Of a stretch of 64,000 nucleotides of DNA, positions 45,237-56,285 are shown piece by piece (positions within the stretch are counted from its first letter, which is position 1; every line of letters begins with the position of its first letter). A program made the position numbers and the translations under genes. Source of the stretch: Hericium rajendrae (Eukaryota; Basidiomycota; Agaricomycetes; Russulales; Hericiaceae). The stretch spans positions 5,243,753-5,307,752 of the forward strand of contig CM065878.1 in assembly GCA_033439255.1 (NCBI GenBank). Reading direction: 5' to 3'. A model generated the notes under the pieces. That model saw nothing but the letters and a program-made list of their open reading frames with translations, searched no databases and was not told where the DNA came from.

Positions 45237-46800
45237 TCACACAAATTCCAGGTCTGCTGAACTCGCCCGAGACATCTCCGCAAGTAGTGCTTGCAGATCA
45301 ACCTCTGACGGGGTTTGGCGGCCTGAATGCGCCCTTGTGTGGGTTCTTTCAGGATCTCTACAAGCAATGTTAGAAGGAAGGGGAATGATATGTACACACA
45401 TACCGACAATGACCTTGTTAGCCGCAGGCTTCCTGGGACGGGATGGGCCGGCAACGCTCGAGGAGCGGGAGGCAGCCGGATGCTGTGATTTGGATATGGA
45501 TCCTGAATGCCTCCCCCGGTGTTGTGCTGCATTCCGGGCCCTACGATTCTGAGGTGTGTTGTGGCTGCAACGCTCCCGACGGATGTCACAACCGATACAG
45601 ATATTTGGATGGCCCTCTTGGGTGGCACAGCGGTCACCGTGTTTCACGCAGCCATTGCATCGAAATGGCTATCCAGAACTCAACTGTCAGGAGGGGGGAT
45701 CATCGGACAAGGAGATCCACCCACAAAAGGAATCTCGGTTAGGTACGGGTTGTACCAAGATTTCTTACTGGGCTGGCACCGCCGATTATACAGGCCAAAT
45801 TTGGGCGGCGGAGACGGTTTTCGGAGTACTTCGCGTGGCCGAAGACCAGACCGCTGCATTGAACGACCCACTGCAACCGCTCTAGATGCGAATGTCGATG
45901 CAGATTGTGATGCGGGAACAACATCGGGATGCAGAACCTGACTTTCCGTGGAACTGGCCAATGAATGATAGGGCAGCTTGTGAACCATGCGTGACCGAGG
46001 AGGGCCAATCTTGGCACCGGGGGGGAGGCCTGACTGGCTTTCCTCGGTTTCCTCGCTCTCTTCGCCTGAACAAGCACATCGTCAGTAGACTGATTATATG
46101 GGGAAACTGTAAGGGATACATGCGGGCAGGGAGCATACCCAGGTCGGACAATGACTGCATTGCTGGAGCGTCACAGGCTGGTCTGGTGGGGGGAGTCATT
46201 CCCTGATTTGTCTCATCCCCATTGCTGCACCACGAATTGACAAACCAATCGACGAGGGAGTCCGGAGTCGAATAGCGGACGGCATCATGTGCAGGGACAA
46301 GTAATTCCGCTATCAGGGACAATGTCAGGCTACATCCTTGCAGATTACAATAGCGAGCTTACGGTTCTCCCACCAGCGCAGGCCCAAATCCATATTTTGC
46401 GCCTTGACGTTCAAATCGCGATCCTGAGGATCAAGAAAGCTTGCGAGCTGGCGTAGATCGAATAAGCCTTCCGGGTCCGTCTGGCTCTGCAAGAAGTTGA
46501 GGTAGCGGGCTGTGTGGCGCATATACCCGGGGGTCAGCATCATCATTTCCCTGACACCTGCCTCCATGGCCGACTCCCTGATCCTCTTTGCTGAGACCTG
46601 AACATAGTTTAGCAACGTGGAGACCAGTGAATTGAAAAGAGCATACCATTTCTTTTGTGAATTCTGTCTGCCAGGCACGCCGTGCATGCTCTGACAACCG
46701 AACAGGTGCTCTGCTAGCAGCATGAAGTGCGAGCCCAACACGCACTGACAAGATCAAGTAGCTGGCATTCAGAACGTTGACACTGTCCATAGCAGCCAGA
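45237..46800 (-). CDS. Cys-cluster protein, family copy 2
   Basis: ATG at 46798-46800 starts MDSVNVLNASYLILSVRVGL; after an intron (about 46598-46647) the protein continues VSAKRIRESAMEAGVREMMM, TPGYMRHTARYLNFLQSQTD and KAQNMDLGLRWWENR. Further exons read SLIAELLVPAHDAVRYSTPD and LVDWFVNSWCSNGDETNQG, a basic Pro/Ser-rich region, then CNGCVKHGDRCATQ and CIGCDIRRERCS, a cluster of C-x2-C-x5-C...C-x2-C-x5-C type like that at 25.1 kb. The last exon ends DLQALLAEMSRASSADLEFV, stop at 45237-45239. The intron between 46.35 and 46.32 kb is unresolved because the obvious one would be too short. The convergent KDZ gene ends 297 bp away. Confidence 0.55.
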
Positions 46801-47278
46801 GGTAAGAAAGAATGAAAGTCTGAGAGAGAGAGAGTGACGCAGAAGGGGATCAAGATGCACAATTGGACTGCCAACGTGTCACCCATGCAGTGATTGTCAT
46901 GTGTTACGTCATCGCAGGCGTGGACCGCAAGAGGTTTGAAATTTTGTTTCAAGCCACCATTGATCAGATGACTGATGTTGCGTAGTCCGGTGGGTCTGGA
47001 TCATTCGTGTTTGTGTTGTCATTTTCGGACCGGAACCCCACGCCCCTAATCCGATCGGACCTACCTTGTGCATGCCCGTTACACGCGGTGTTAAGAGAGG
47101 TTCCGCATTATCACAGCTTCCATCTCCCCTTCCGCCCCTCGTCCTCACGTCCTGCAGCCTACCGTCCTTTGCTCAACTCTGGTCGTGAGCTCCGGAAGTA
47201 ATATGGGTATGCCGCATATTACATAGGTCTTTGTGTCTTTCTGACGATTGTTGAATAAATCGTACAATCCTTGCGGTG
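46801..47278. other. Divergent intergenic region
   Basis: Lies between the starts of the Cys-cluster gene (minus) and the small gene (plus), so it should hold both promoters. No clear TATA box was assigned. Confidence 0.4.
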
Positions 47279-48190
47279 ATGCCTATCAACACACATCGAG
47301 GATTTCAAGCTTTGGCGCATGACACAGAGCTTGTTGGTGAGAAGAATGTGGCCGGAGACATGAGTGGCCAGGATGCAGCGCCGAGCAGTGTGCCACCGCT
47401 TAGTCAGGAGTCGGACTGGCAGTTGAACGAAGGCATGGTACGTGGGATCACATTGGACATCAGCGAGAGGCAACTGACAATCTTCAGAACCTGATGATGG
47501 AGTTGGGTGATCAGTTCTCCGAAGTGGAGGGGAGCCAGGACAATTTACCGTATGTAGATCAGGTTTTCGGTGTGACATTTGACGTTTGACCATATTGTAG
47601 TAAAACAGATGGCACCATCGATTCATTACCTCCAGTCCGCACCGAGTTAACTGACAGGGGAATGCCAGGGCATACTGACGGACGCCCCCTTGCCGACCTG
47701 GCCAATGCGGAGTCCAATGTCGGAGATGTGCCGCCCTCTCAAGAGCAGGTTCCGACGTCTCAGGATGTTGAAATGGAGGATGGCTTACGCACCCCGGTTC
47801 CACATTCTGCATCGGTGTTGGCGGCCCTCGGCCAGGTGAGTTGAGCCAGGTGAAGATTTGAGAGACATCTCGCTGATGTTCTTCGTAGGATCTTCCCGAT
47901 AGCGAATTCCTACCCCCGCCTCCGAGAGCACCGGTCGATGAGAAATCCCGGATTATCTGGATCAAAGGTGCACTTCGTGGTATGGTTCTTTCTCACTTTT
48001 TTTCGGAACCATATTCATTTGCTATCTAGCTCATATCAGGTGGATAACGGATCGGAGAGAGTCCCTGCTCCGGGAGTTGCGGGACTTGGAATCTCGGGCA
48101 GCTCAATTAGAGTTATTGAGTGCCTCATATACCATCCCTCCGGATGCCCAGGGTGAGAGAAACGCAAGCGAAGGCTCGTCAAATGTATGA
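47279..48190 (+). CDS. Small acidic protein with C-terminal coiled coil, divergent partner
   Basis: ATG at 47279 starts MPINTHRGFQALAHDTELVG; exon 1 ends at GGCATG before GTACGT. Later exons read NLMMELGDQFSEVEGSQDNL, then ELTDRGMPGHTDGRPLADL to SASVLAALGQ, then DLPDSEFLPPPPRAPVDEKS and RIIWIKGALR. With GTATGG...CTATCTAG removed the last exon reads WITDRRESLLRELRDLESRA and QLELLSASYTIPPDAQ, an amphipathic helix, stop at 48188-48190. About 230 residues. It corresponds in position and C-terminal helix to the small gene at 26.7-27.0 kb. Function unknown. Confidence 0.55.
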
Positions 48191-49202
48191 TAGCTTTGGT
48201 GCTGAGTTCAGCTAAGTGCCAACGATTGAATATCAGTATGGAAGTATGGATCTTAGAATAGGAACTAGGAAATTGTAAGAAATTTCCAATGGGGACACGA
48301 AGGTGAGACAAAGTTAGGTTCGCGGTAGGTCAATGGGACACAATGGGTTGGCGGGGGTACTGAGTAAAACCGTGTTCATACTCCGGCCTCATTCCCTCGA
48401 TATAGTGCTGTTTTCTCAGATTATGATACCCAGGTATTCCCATGTATATGCGAGCATATCATGTCCACTTCCACAGAGCGCACCTGGTCCATACACGACC
48501 CTAACCTTGCAATTTAGAGAGAATGAAACTGAAAAGGCGTGGCGGAAAGAACCACCATCTCGATATCTCTCAGCGGGTACATGATGATGCCCACCATGGG
48601 ACCTTCGCATTGGCTCTGTCTAGATATCCAGTGCGACATCCTTTCTAACCGAGCCCATGACGATGCAGCGGATTTGCCAGAGACCCCCAACACTGTCGAT
48701 GTCTTGTAAGGTTAAGCTATAGCCGCGCGTGCTCCACATCAGCTAGGTTAGAGTGAAGACAAATTGGCCCAAGCTTGCCGGAAGCTGGGTTACTGTCCGG
48801 ACATGGGGGCCTGCAGGGTTCCCGCCAAGGAGAAAAAATTGGGAGAAAATCTGAATTTCAGCGGATCAGGTACACAATCCCGACGAAATTGTACAACATC
48901 AGGCTGGAACCAAAGCTTTATCGGCACGGATTCGGGGCCTTCCGACTGGGCTGTCCGGACACGGGCTTTAAAAAAATTGACCCCGGTTGTATACCAGTCC
49001 ATACCAATTATATGGGGTCTTCTCATGCACCGCCGCATCATGCAACTGTCAATCCGGTCAAATGTAGTCATAACGCCACACACCTGTCACCCTGGCCAGC
49101 TGTTTATAAACTGCTCATCCATAGTCCACGTTTGTTAGTTTTTCTCTGCCTCGACGACTACCCTTACTTATTGTTGCTGTATCCGTCACCCGAAAATACA
49201 TC
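48191..49202. other. No gene recognised
   Basis: About 1 kb between the small gene and the F-box-like gene; short ORFs only. The right end should hold the promoter of the F-box-like gene. Confidence 0.4.
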
Positions 49203-51186
49203 ATGTCGACCGGATCAAGTTTCCAGATCTTGAGGCAAGTTCGGCGGGATCTTTCATCCATCAATGTTTGGATTACTGACTACTCGCATCCCCTTCCAGG
49301 ATTCCTGTACACCCTGACCCAGTTGATATAGAACAGCAGCGAGCTGCCATTGACGAGGAGCTAAACCAGCTACTCCTCCTCACCCTCGATGCTCGTGCCC
49401 GGCGAAACAGATTATCACCCCTGATCTGCATCCCCACCGAAGTGTGCACGCGCATAGTCCATTTTCTCGCTGCCAACCAGCGGCCGGGTCCCAAAGACCT
49501 AGGGTGGGTCAATGTCACCCATGTCTGCCGCACTTTGAGATCCAGGGCACTCGAGGATCCAAGCCTCTGGACTACCATCAGCGACGGACTCTGTACGCCA
49601 TTGCGAAACGCAATGGTCATCCGGTCCCGGTCTCTGCCCCTCTCTTATTCTATCACCTACACCAGATGGAACCCCCTACCTTGGATACTGTCGAGCTGCT
49701 CTCCAGAACAATCCATCGCATCCGCGACCTTTCCCTCCAAAACTTTTTTGTCAGCAGCATGCAAAACCTCTGGCCATCCATGGCCCATCCAGCCCCGATG
49801 ATTGAATCGGTGATTTATGCGCTCCCTAGATGGTCCTCCTATCAAGGTATCGATATGCTCCCCGCTGACCTCTTCGACAATCATGCTCCATTGCTACGTA
49901 AGATGACGCTTCGTTGTGTCGTCCCGGTGTGGTCCGGGAGTATTCTACGTGGTCTCACCAATCTCCACATTAATAATAAATCCACCCGATCAGATCTGCT
50001 AAATATTGATCCTGACCACAAGATTATTTTCGACCATCCATCGGACTATGTAGCATCTGAAGAGGCACCTCCTGTTGCTCCACCCAGCGTCAACACTTTT
50101 AGAGAGATGCTCGAAGCTCTCGGTCAGATGTCCAACCTTCAAATGCTGTTTCTCTCCCACTGCTTCCCTCCTCTCCCCTCCCCTCCTCCCGTCGTGCCTG
50201 TGGTCACATTCGGTTCTCTACAAAAATTCACATGTCAGGACAAATCATTCCTGCACATGGCGCATGTCATCAAGCACATCACTGTACCTCCCTCTTGCAA
50301 TATCCTCATCCTCGGCGATCACCCTCAGGCCGGTGAATTTGCCCCACTCACAACATTCATTGATAGCCACATCTCACCCCATCCCCTGAGCATGCGCATC
50401 GGTTTTATCTCTTATAACCTAGCCTGGGACATCTACTTATCAGGATATCCTCCCTTCTCCGATCACACCGGCCATCCCACCTTTGACCCAGATCTCCCGA
50501 ACATCTCGGTTGTCATGTACGCCAATACCGATGGGTATGACGATGAGAGACCTCCAGAGAGGCGCCCCATGATAGAGGACCTCAATCATGTCCCAAGCAC
50601 AGAGACCAAACGTCAGATACGGCATCTTGTTCTGGACTTTGGAGAGGACCACGGTTTGGAACACTGGGACAATTACATCATCGAGAAGATCACTTTTCGC
50701 GACTGGCTCTCTGGTTTCCATGCCTACACTGGCATTGAAACCATCGCGGTGAAGGGCGACAGTGGCCGTACGCTCTGTATGGCTTTAGCCGCACCCCGCT
50801 CCTTTATGCCCCCTCCTCCGGAGGAAGATGAAGTCGAGCCGATCACAATCCTGGACTCAGATGAAGTCGACGAGGTCCCAATGCCAGACTCGTTCCCGCA
50901 CCTCTTCAGAAATCTATTACGTATCGAGTTCATGGAAGTCGATTTTAATACAAGTTACCCCAGGCCTCGGGATAGTCCGTGGTCCATATATGAGGTTTCT
51001 CGTCCTTCCTATGCCATTGGCTACATTCTCAAGCAATCCCTGTCCCATCGCTATGCGGCATTTGGGACACGGCTCACTCTCGTCATCAAGCATTGCACAA
51101 TCACAATCAACCAGGTGGAGGAGCTGCGAAGCCTTGCAGATGTAGAATGGGACTATCTGCAGTCTCCGTTGACAGGAGAGGATTGA
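49203..51186 (+). pseudogene. F-box-like protein, family copy 2, one probable frameshift
   Basis: ATG at 49203 starts MSTGSSFQIL; the first intron (49235-49299, 65 bp) has a GC donor (GAG|GCAAGT) and CAG acceptor and is in phase, giving RIPVHPDPVDIEQQRAAID. The F-box-like segment is LSPLICIPTEVCTRIVHFLA with GWVNVTHVCRTLRSRAL and LWTTI. Near 49665-49675, in a run of C, the frame moves by one base: upstream it reads RSRSLPLSYSITYT, downstream LDTVELLSRTIHRIRDLSLQ. The rest is open to TGA 51184-51186 and has leucine-rich spacing (YALPRWSSYQG, DMLPADLFDNHAPLLRKMTL, LTNLHINNKS). A single base error in the run of C could also explain the shift. It is more complete than copy 1. Confidence 0.72.
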
Positions 51187-51546
51187 AGGGTGCGCGGAAC
51201 CTGTGGGGGAGCCTGGCTCGAATTACGAAATTTGGTTACCACATGTATTTTTAATTCACGCATCGCCGAAAGGAACTCCTTCTCACTTATGATGTAAACA
51301 TTGAGCATTCCTCCAAGTAAGAGCTCACCCCTGTTGCCTTGCCGGTGACCCCCGCATAGTGCCAGCGGGGTGACCAGTTCAATACATGAAAGTAAGTAAT
51401 CAATCCTGGAGCGACGGGCAGCTTTGCGAGCCTTTCGCTTTGGTATACCAAACACCGGTGGCGGGGCTGGCCTCCGCAGGGTAGCATGAGGATGAAGGCC
51501 ATCTCGGACCAATGCGTGGTCAACCGGTGTGCTGTCCCGTGCACGG

Positions 51547-52192
51547 TCAGAGACTCTGCACGGTATCGGGACAATGGGTGCAGGCCGAGGGTGTTACAGT
51601 CCAGGAGCAAGCAATAGCTCTGTGGTGCGAGGCATGGAATAGGGGTGTCGAGTTGGTGCGGGGTGTCGAAGACATCATGAGATGCGGGAATGTGTCGATT
51701 GCAGGAGCTTCATCTGGGGCGCTGGTTGCGGTACTCGCCTCGCGTTTCGCGGCTTTGTATCCCTCCCGGTATGTGTCATTTCTGCCTTCTTTCCTCCCCA
51801 TCGTTATCCCTGCTTCTAGTCCTTCCTCCCAGACCCCATACTCTGCCTCTTTGCATATGTGCATAAGGAAGTCAGTGTCGATCTCATCGATTGACATGGC
51901 GAGTGATGCGGGGGTGCTTACCTCAAGGCTACCCTGCTTAGTGCACTCGCTCGGACCCTCCTCATGACGCGCGCTCCGTCCTGCCTTCGTGCTTCCCACC
52001 AACCCCTCACGCCCTCGCGAAACCTGACTTTCGCCCAGCCATCAGACCTGCCTCGTAGCCGTTCTGGATCGCGGTGGTGACGATGTCGTTGTGGAGCGTG
52101 CGATCGACGAAGTCCGGCTCAGACTCTGGTGATTCGTAAGTGGCAGCCGTATGGGGCTCACCCAGTTCGATGCCAGTCGTCGGCGGTTTCAC
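51547..52192 (-). CDS. Possible gene with glycine-every-fourth-residue (GX3) repeats
   Basis: The frame from 52192 reads MKPPTTGIELGEPHTAATYE and ends GYEAGLMAGRKSG. A second minus-strand frame reads ICKEAEYGVWEEGLEAGITM and GRKEGRNDTYREGYKAAKRE. Gly at every fourth position across GLEAGITMGRKEG is like the deca-GX3 repeat of the Yae1 family, but the match is short and the join between frames (about 51925-52020) is not resolved. 51187-51546 contains no gene. Confidence 0.35.
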
Positions 52193-52369
52193 GTCGTTGT
52201 GCGTGGGTGCGGGGCATTGTTAGACGCAGTCCAGGCCCCTACAGGGAGCGAGTTCTCGGGCTGGAGAGATGACCTTTCGAGGTCCGATTCAACAGGTGTC
52301 CGTTGATACCCCGAGCAGGGACGGCACATGCGAAGATTGACGCAGCCTAGCACCATTATGACGCTGTTC

Positions 52370-53150
52370 TGGTGAGTTTGTCGTGGTAATTAGCTGAGAG
52401 AAACTGAAACTCACAAGAAGCTCGCAACAAGCAGCTTTTTTCGGCCCAAAATTCGACGCCAGATTCCCCACGGCGAGCGGCGAGCACCGTCATTAGGCCA
52501 AATAGTCGGAGTCGATGTCCGTGAACGTCAACATTTACAGTCGCGCGAGCTCTGGGTGGAGCCCAGTGTGATCTGTGGTGTCATTCTCGTGAGTTCTTTT
52601 TCATTATTAGCCGAGGTGAATTGGAGCTCACCTTGAGGTCGCCAATAACAGTTATTTTGGTTTCAAAAATCGGGCCCAGAGGCCCCGCGGCGAGCGGGGA
52701 CCGCTATCATTAGAGCAAATGTTCGTATTCCGCAAAAGTTCACGCGCTGTCAGCAACGGCACGGGCGTGGGCGCAGCCCCGCGCATGCTTGATGCTGGTG
52801 AGTGTTCCGAGCGCGCGGTTTTGACGACGTTTCAGTTATTGACTTGATGTCTTCGTGGAAGGCGTTTGTCGCCTCGGAGTTTTGAGGTCCAGGCTCCCGA
52901 GGCTTGCGGCAGTTGGACGTGGTAGACGGAAGATATTCGTTGGCAATGCGAATGGACTTCCGTTCACACTGATCCGAGCGCTGGGCGTAGCCCAGCGCGT
53001 GCACTGACTCGCTATGTGACGCGGTCAGTCTCTTTCATCGAAATGAACCGAGGGGAAGGTGGACAGACCAGGAGCTCGAAAAACAAATTTTCGTTGCCCG
53101 GACATGTGGCTTTCAGGCCCCGCGGCGAGCAGCAGTCACACTCCGAAGAT
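52370..53150. repeat. Degenerate ~220-bp dispersed-tandem repeat
   Basis: Blocks near 52370-52510, 52590-52730 and 53020-53140 share the order GTGAGTTNTT, AATTAGC, GAACTCAC, AGCTCG, TTTTTTCGG...CCAGA, CCCCGCGGCGAGCGG. They are separated by GC-rich unrelated pieces (for example GAGCCCAGTGTGATC, GGGCGTAGCCCAGC). Confidence 0.5.
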
Positions 53151-54020
53151 GAAGTGCTCATCGTCGTGGTGAGCGGTGGCGACACTGGGCGTATGTTCGC
53201 ACGCGCTCGCAGGGCACGTCATGGAGTTAGAAGTAAAGATTGGGGGGAGGAGGCCTTTGCGCATGGGGATAATGTGGTACTCACCTCGTATTCCCGCTCT
53301 GCCAGTCCCCTCTTGCGCGGCACTTTCGAAATCCATACATCCGCTGTGCCGTCGCATTGCTGTCCGCCTGAGCACCTTGAGCTAGACATCTCGAGGGCGT
53401 CATCGTCAAGTATGTGGAGGCGGGACGCGTCTTCGCTCGTGGCGCCCGCTCTCCGCTGTTAGCGCGTGCACCAGAATGGCACCATTGTGGGCGCTCTGCG
53501 ATGCCCGGGCGTGCTGAGTACGGGTCATGTCTGCGATTCGGGCGTCACGTGCTCCAGCTGGACATCGAGCGCGATGTGGTTTCCCAGCGTCCGTTGCATG
53601 CCCTGCACACTCTCGCATTCTTGAATCCTTCGACATCACGTTCTATCCTCTCGATGACGCTGCTCACGGTGTGCATGTGTTCGAATCGGACTGGAGAATG
53701 TGGTGAGTGCCGCGTGCTTCATTCTGAGAAGGCGGTCTTGTTTACCATTTCCCCTTTGCGTACCCTACTGATCTCGCTCGCCTACAGACTCTGCGCCTGA
53801 TCGCATACCCTTCCGCAGGACCAGTCTGGAGTGCCGTCCGCCAGTTCCAAACCGAAGGCGTCATCGTCAAGTTAGATGCGCGGATCTCATCTGGCATTCC
53901 ACCAGACCCTGTAATAACATTATAACCTATACCAGTACTTATTGGAGGGTAGGTTACAATAAGTACCAACAACCTATAAACAGTATATTGGGCCTAAATG
54001 TGATATTTGAGACCTCATAT
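53151..54020. other. GC-rich stretch, no gene recognised
   Basis: ORFs on both strands without family features. The phrase GGCGTCATCGTCAAGT occurs twice (near 53397 and 53856), so the segment may contain a duplicated coding remnant. Confidence 0.35.
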
Positions 54021-54026
54021 GTTTTC

Positions 54027-54270
54027 ACATAAAATATGTTTTGCATAAAAAAACATTTCCAAATAAGGAAATTCTGTGATGTCAAATCAATCTTTGTCAA
54101 ATGTCTCAATAGTCCGGTATGTTTCACATTTTGTTTGCATAAAATATGTTTTGCATAAAAAAACATTTCCAAATAAGGAAATTCTGTGATGTCAAATCTA
54201 TCTTTGTCAAATGTCTCAATAGTCCTTTGCATAGAATATGTTTTGCATAAAGAACATATCAGAAATTCGA
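54027..54270. repeat. 110-bp tandem repeat, two full copies and one partial
   Basis: AAAATATGTTTTGCATAAAA starts copies at 54031 and 54141 (period 110 bp); a partial third starts near 54233. Copies 1 and 2 are nearly identical from there to ...TCTCAATAGTCC. Confidence 0.9.
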
Positions 54271-54661
54271 AATTGTTGACACAGTGGACATTTACAGAGC
54301 GAAGTCAACTTAGGTCACATGCTCATTTTCACGTGATCTATCTTTTTGTACTCGAAATCTTTCAAGTCCGCACTTGAAAATCTTCCAACTCGAAAATCTT
54401 CTCCAAGTCAACAAGGGGTGACTTTATTACTGAAAAGACTGATCAGACGACTGAATAGCATTGAGCAAGATCATAACTTCAGAAGGACTACGAGTGATGA
54501 TATCGAATAGTAGCAAGTTGGTCAAGAAATACTGTAGACGACGTGAGGACAAGCAATCAAGAAGAGGGCAACAATCGAGGCGTCCGAATATAGAGACAAT
54601 GAGACGCAAAAAAAAAACTCGAACAAGTTTGGACCTTGAGTTACTTCCTGCTCCAAGATAT

Positions 54662-55950
54662 TCACTCCACCCTGATGAGACGCGCTATAAGTGAAACCCA
54701 CCTGCGGGCCTTTTTCACCACCTTCTGCGTCATTGAAGTCGACTCGGACGCTGTCGAACGGCATTTCAGAGCCCCCTTACGAGGCGTGATGACCTTGAGC
54801 ACCGCTCCGAAGTCACGAACAGCCTCGACCCAGCTCTTGATGTCCTCTGGCTTGTCAGAGACTGATATGGCCTGGCCCCAGAATGTGAGAGCAGCGAGCA
54901 CCATGAGAAGACCATTTTGACCCGAGACGTCGAGTTTAGACCAGTCCATGCTCTGCTCTGGCTCCAAAAACTTGTCGCCACGAACACGACCGTCGGGTTG
55001 CATCCATGTCCACCAGGCCCAGAACTCCTGGTCCATGGAGTCGACACTGCTAACCTTATAGTCGTGTTTCCATGCCCGAGCATACTGAATGAATTCACTG
55101 ATAACGGGGGGCCGGCGATGGGTCCCGAGTCTAAGCACCGGGCCATGAGGCTAAAGAAGAATATTAGTGAATCAACTCCGGGCTCATGAACATGGTTCAA
55201 GCGTACCTTGAAATCGTGCAACACATCGTACTCGAAGAGGCTGCAGACCAAAGCCTCCCACTCCCGGCCAAAGTTCAGGTCCAACAGATAACGGTAGCCT
55301 TGGCCATAGGGCTTCGGCCACGTCTTGCTCGGAGTGAGACCTTGTTGCTGTGTGAGCTCCGGGCGGATCCATTCAGAGATGTCGGACTCGACCGAATCCC
55401 GAGAACACATTGTACTATCTGTAGAGGCTGGGTTGAAATCGAGGCTTGTCGACGTTTGAGACGCGCTGACTGACTGAGCAGATGTAGAAGACAGCAGAGC
55501 TGCCAGAGGGCGAGTGGGATACTGCGCTACAGGCAAAACAGGGCGAGGACCAGCAGGGCGAGGACCAGCACGTGAAAGGGAATGGAAGACTGTAGGGGAA
55601 GTCGACGCCGAAGGTGACATGGAAACCGGACGTGAAGCTGTCGGTGTCATTGTGGGTGTCATCGTGGATGAGTGCGTCTTCGTGGGTGACGTCGTAGGTG
55701 AGGGCGCTGGAGTAGGGGGAGGCGTTGATCCAGGCGACGCTGTCGGTGTTTGATCCGGGCTCGAGCTGAACCGAGTGGTCGATGCTGGCGCACCAGATGC
55801 ACCAGGTGGCGCGCCGGATGCACCAGGTGGCGCCCCGCTTTTTGGGATCCCGAAAGTATCTGTGCTAGTGCCGGGGGAGTGAGATCCATCGTTACTGCCA
55901 TTGCCACATGGAGGCCGAAGAAGTCCCGTATGCAGATCAGCCGTGCTAGC
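54662..55950 (-). CDS. Agaricomycete hypothetical family with WAWWTWMQP block
   Basis: A Pro/Ser/Thr-rich N-terminal half (SGAPPGASGAPPGASG, TPTMTPTASRPVSMSP) is followed by RYLLDLNFGREWEALVCSLF, an in-phase intron (GTACGC...CTTTAG, about 55150-55208), then GPVLRLGTHRRPPVISEFIQ, ARAWKHDYKVSSVDSMDQEF and FWAWWTWMQPDGRVRG, ending VVKKARRWVSLIARLIRVE at TGA 54662-54664. The WWxWMQP block followed by a G-x-NG-LMVLAAL segment is common to a large family of basidiomycete hypothetical proteins with no known function. The 5' end is open to about 55970 without a clear ATG, so the N terminus is partial or begins at an upstream exon. 54271-54661 contains no gene. Confidence 0.6.
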
Positions 55951-55969
55951 ATTTACTACTGTACCATTT

Positions 55970-56285
55970 CGATCATAGGCTCATGGGGGTTGAGCTGTGA
56001 CTGAGAACTTAGTAGGCTCATTTGGTCTCTTAGGCTCACAACGGGCTGTGACCCATGACCAAAATAAAATAGGCTCACTCATCCCTTATGTTTTCAGGGA
56101 TTTGCAGGCTCATATGCTTGGAGACATCTCATATTATCTTGTTGTGAATGCTCAGACAGCTTGAACATGTAATGAGATGATTTTAGCCCTCCACAAAGGT
56201 CTTGCATTACACCGAGAAAATTTTGATTTTAATTTAATTATAATCAAAATTTGGTCACAGATATCGATGAGGCTCATCAGACCTT
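55970..56285. repeat. Cluster of TAGGCTCA motifs
   Basis: NTAGGCTCA or close variants occur near 55976, 56011, 56030, 56070, 56107 and 56268, in AT-rich sequence between two minus-strand genes. Spacing is irregular. Confidence 0.55.
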
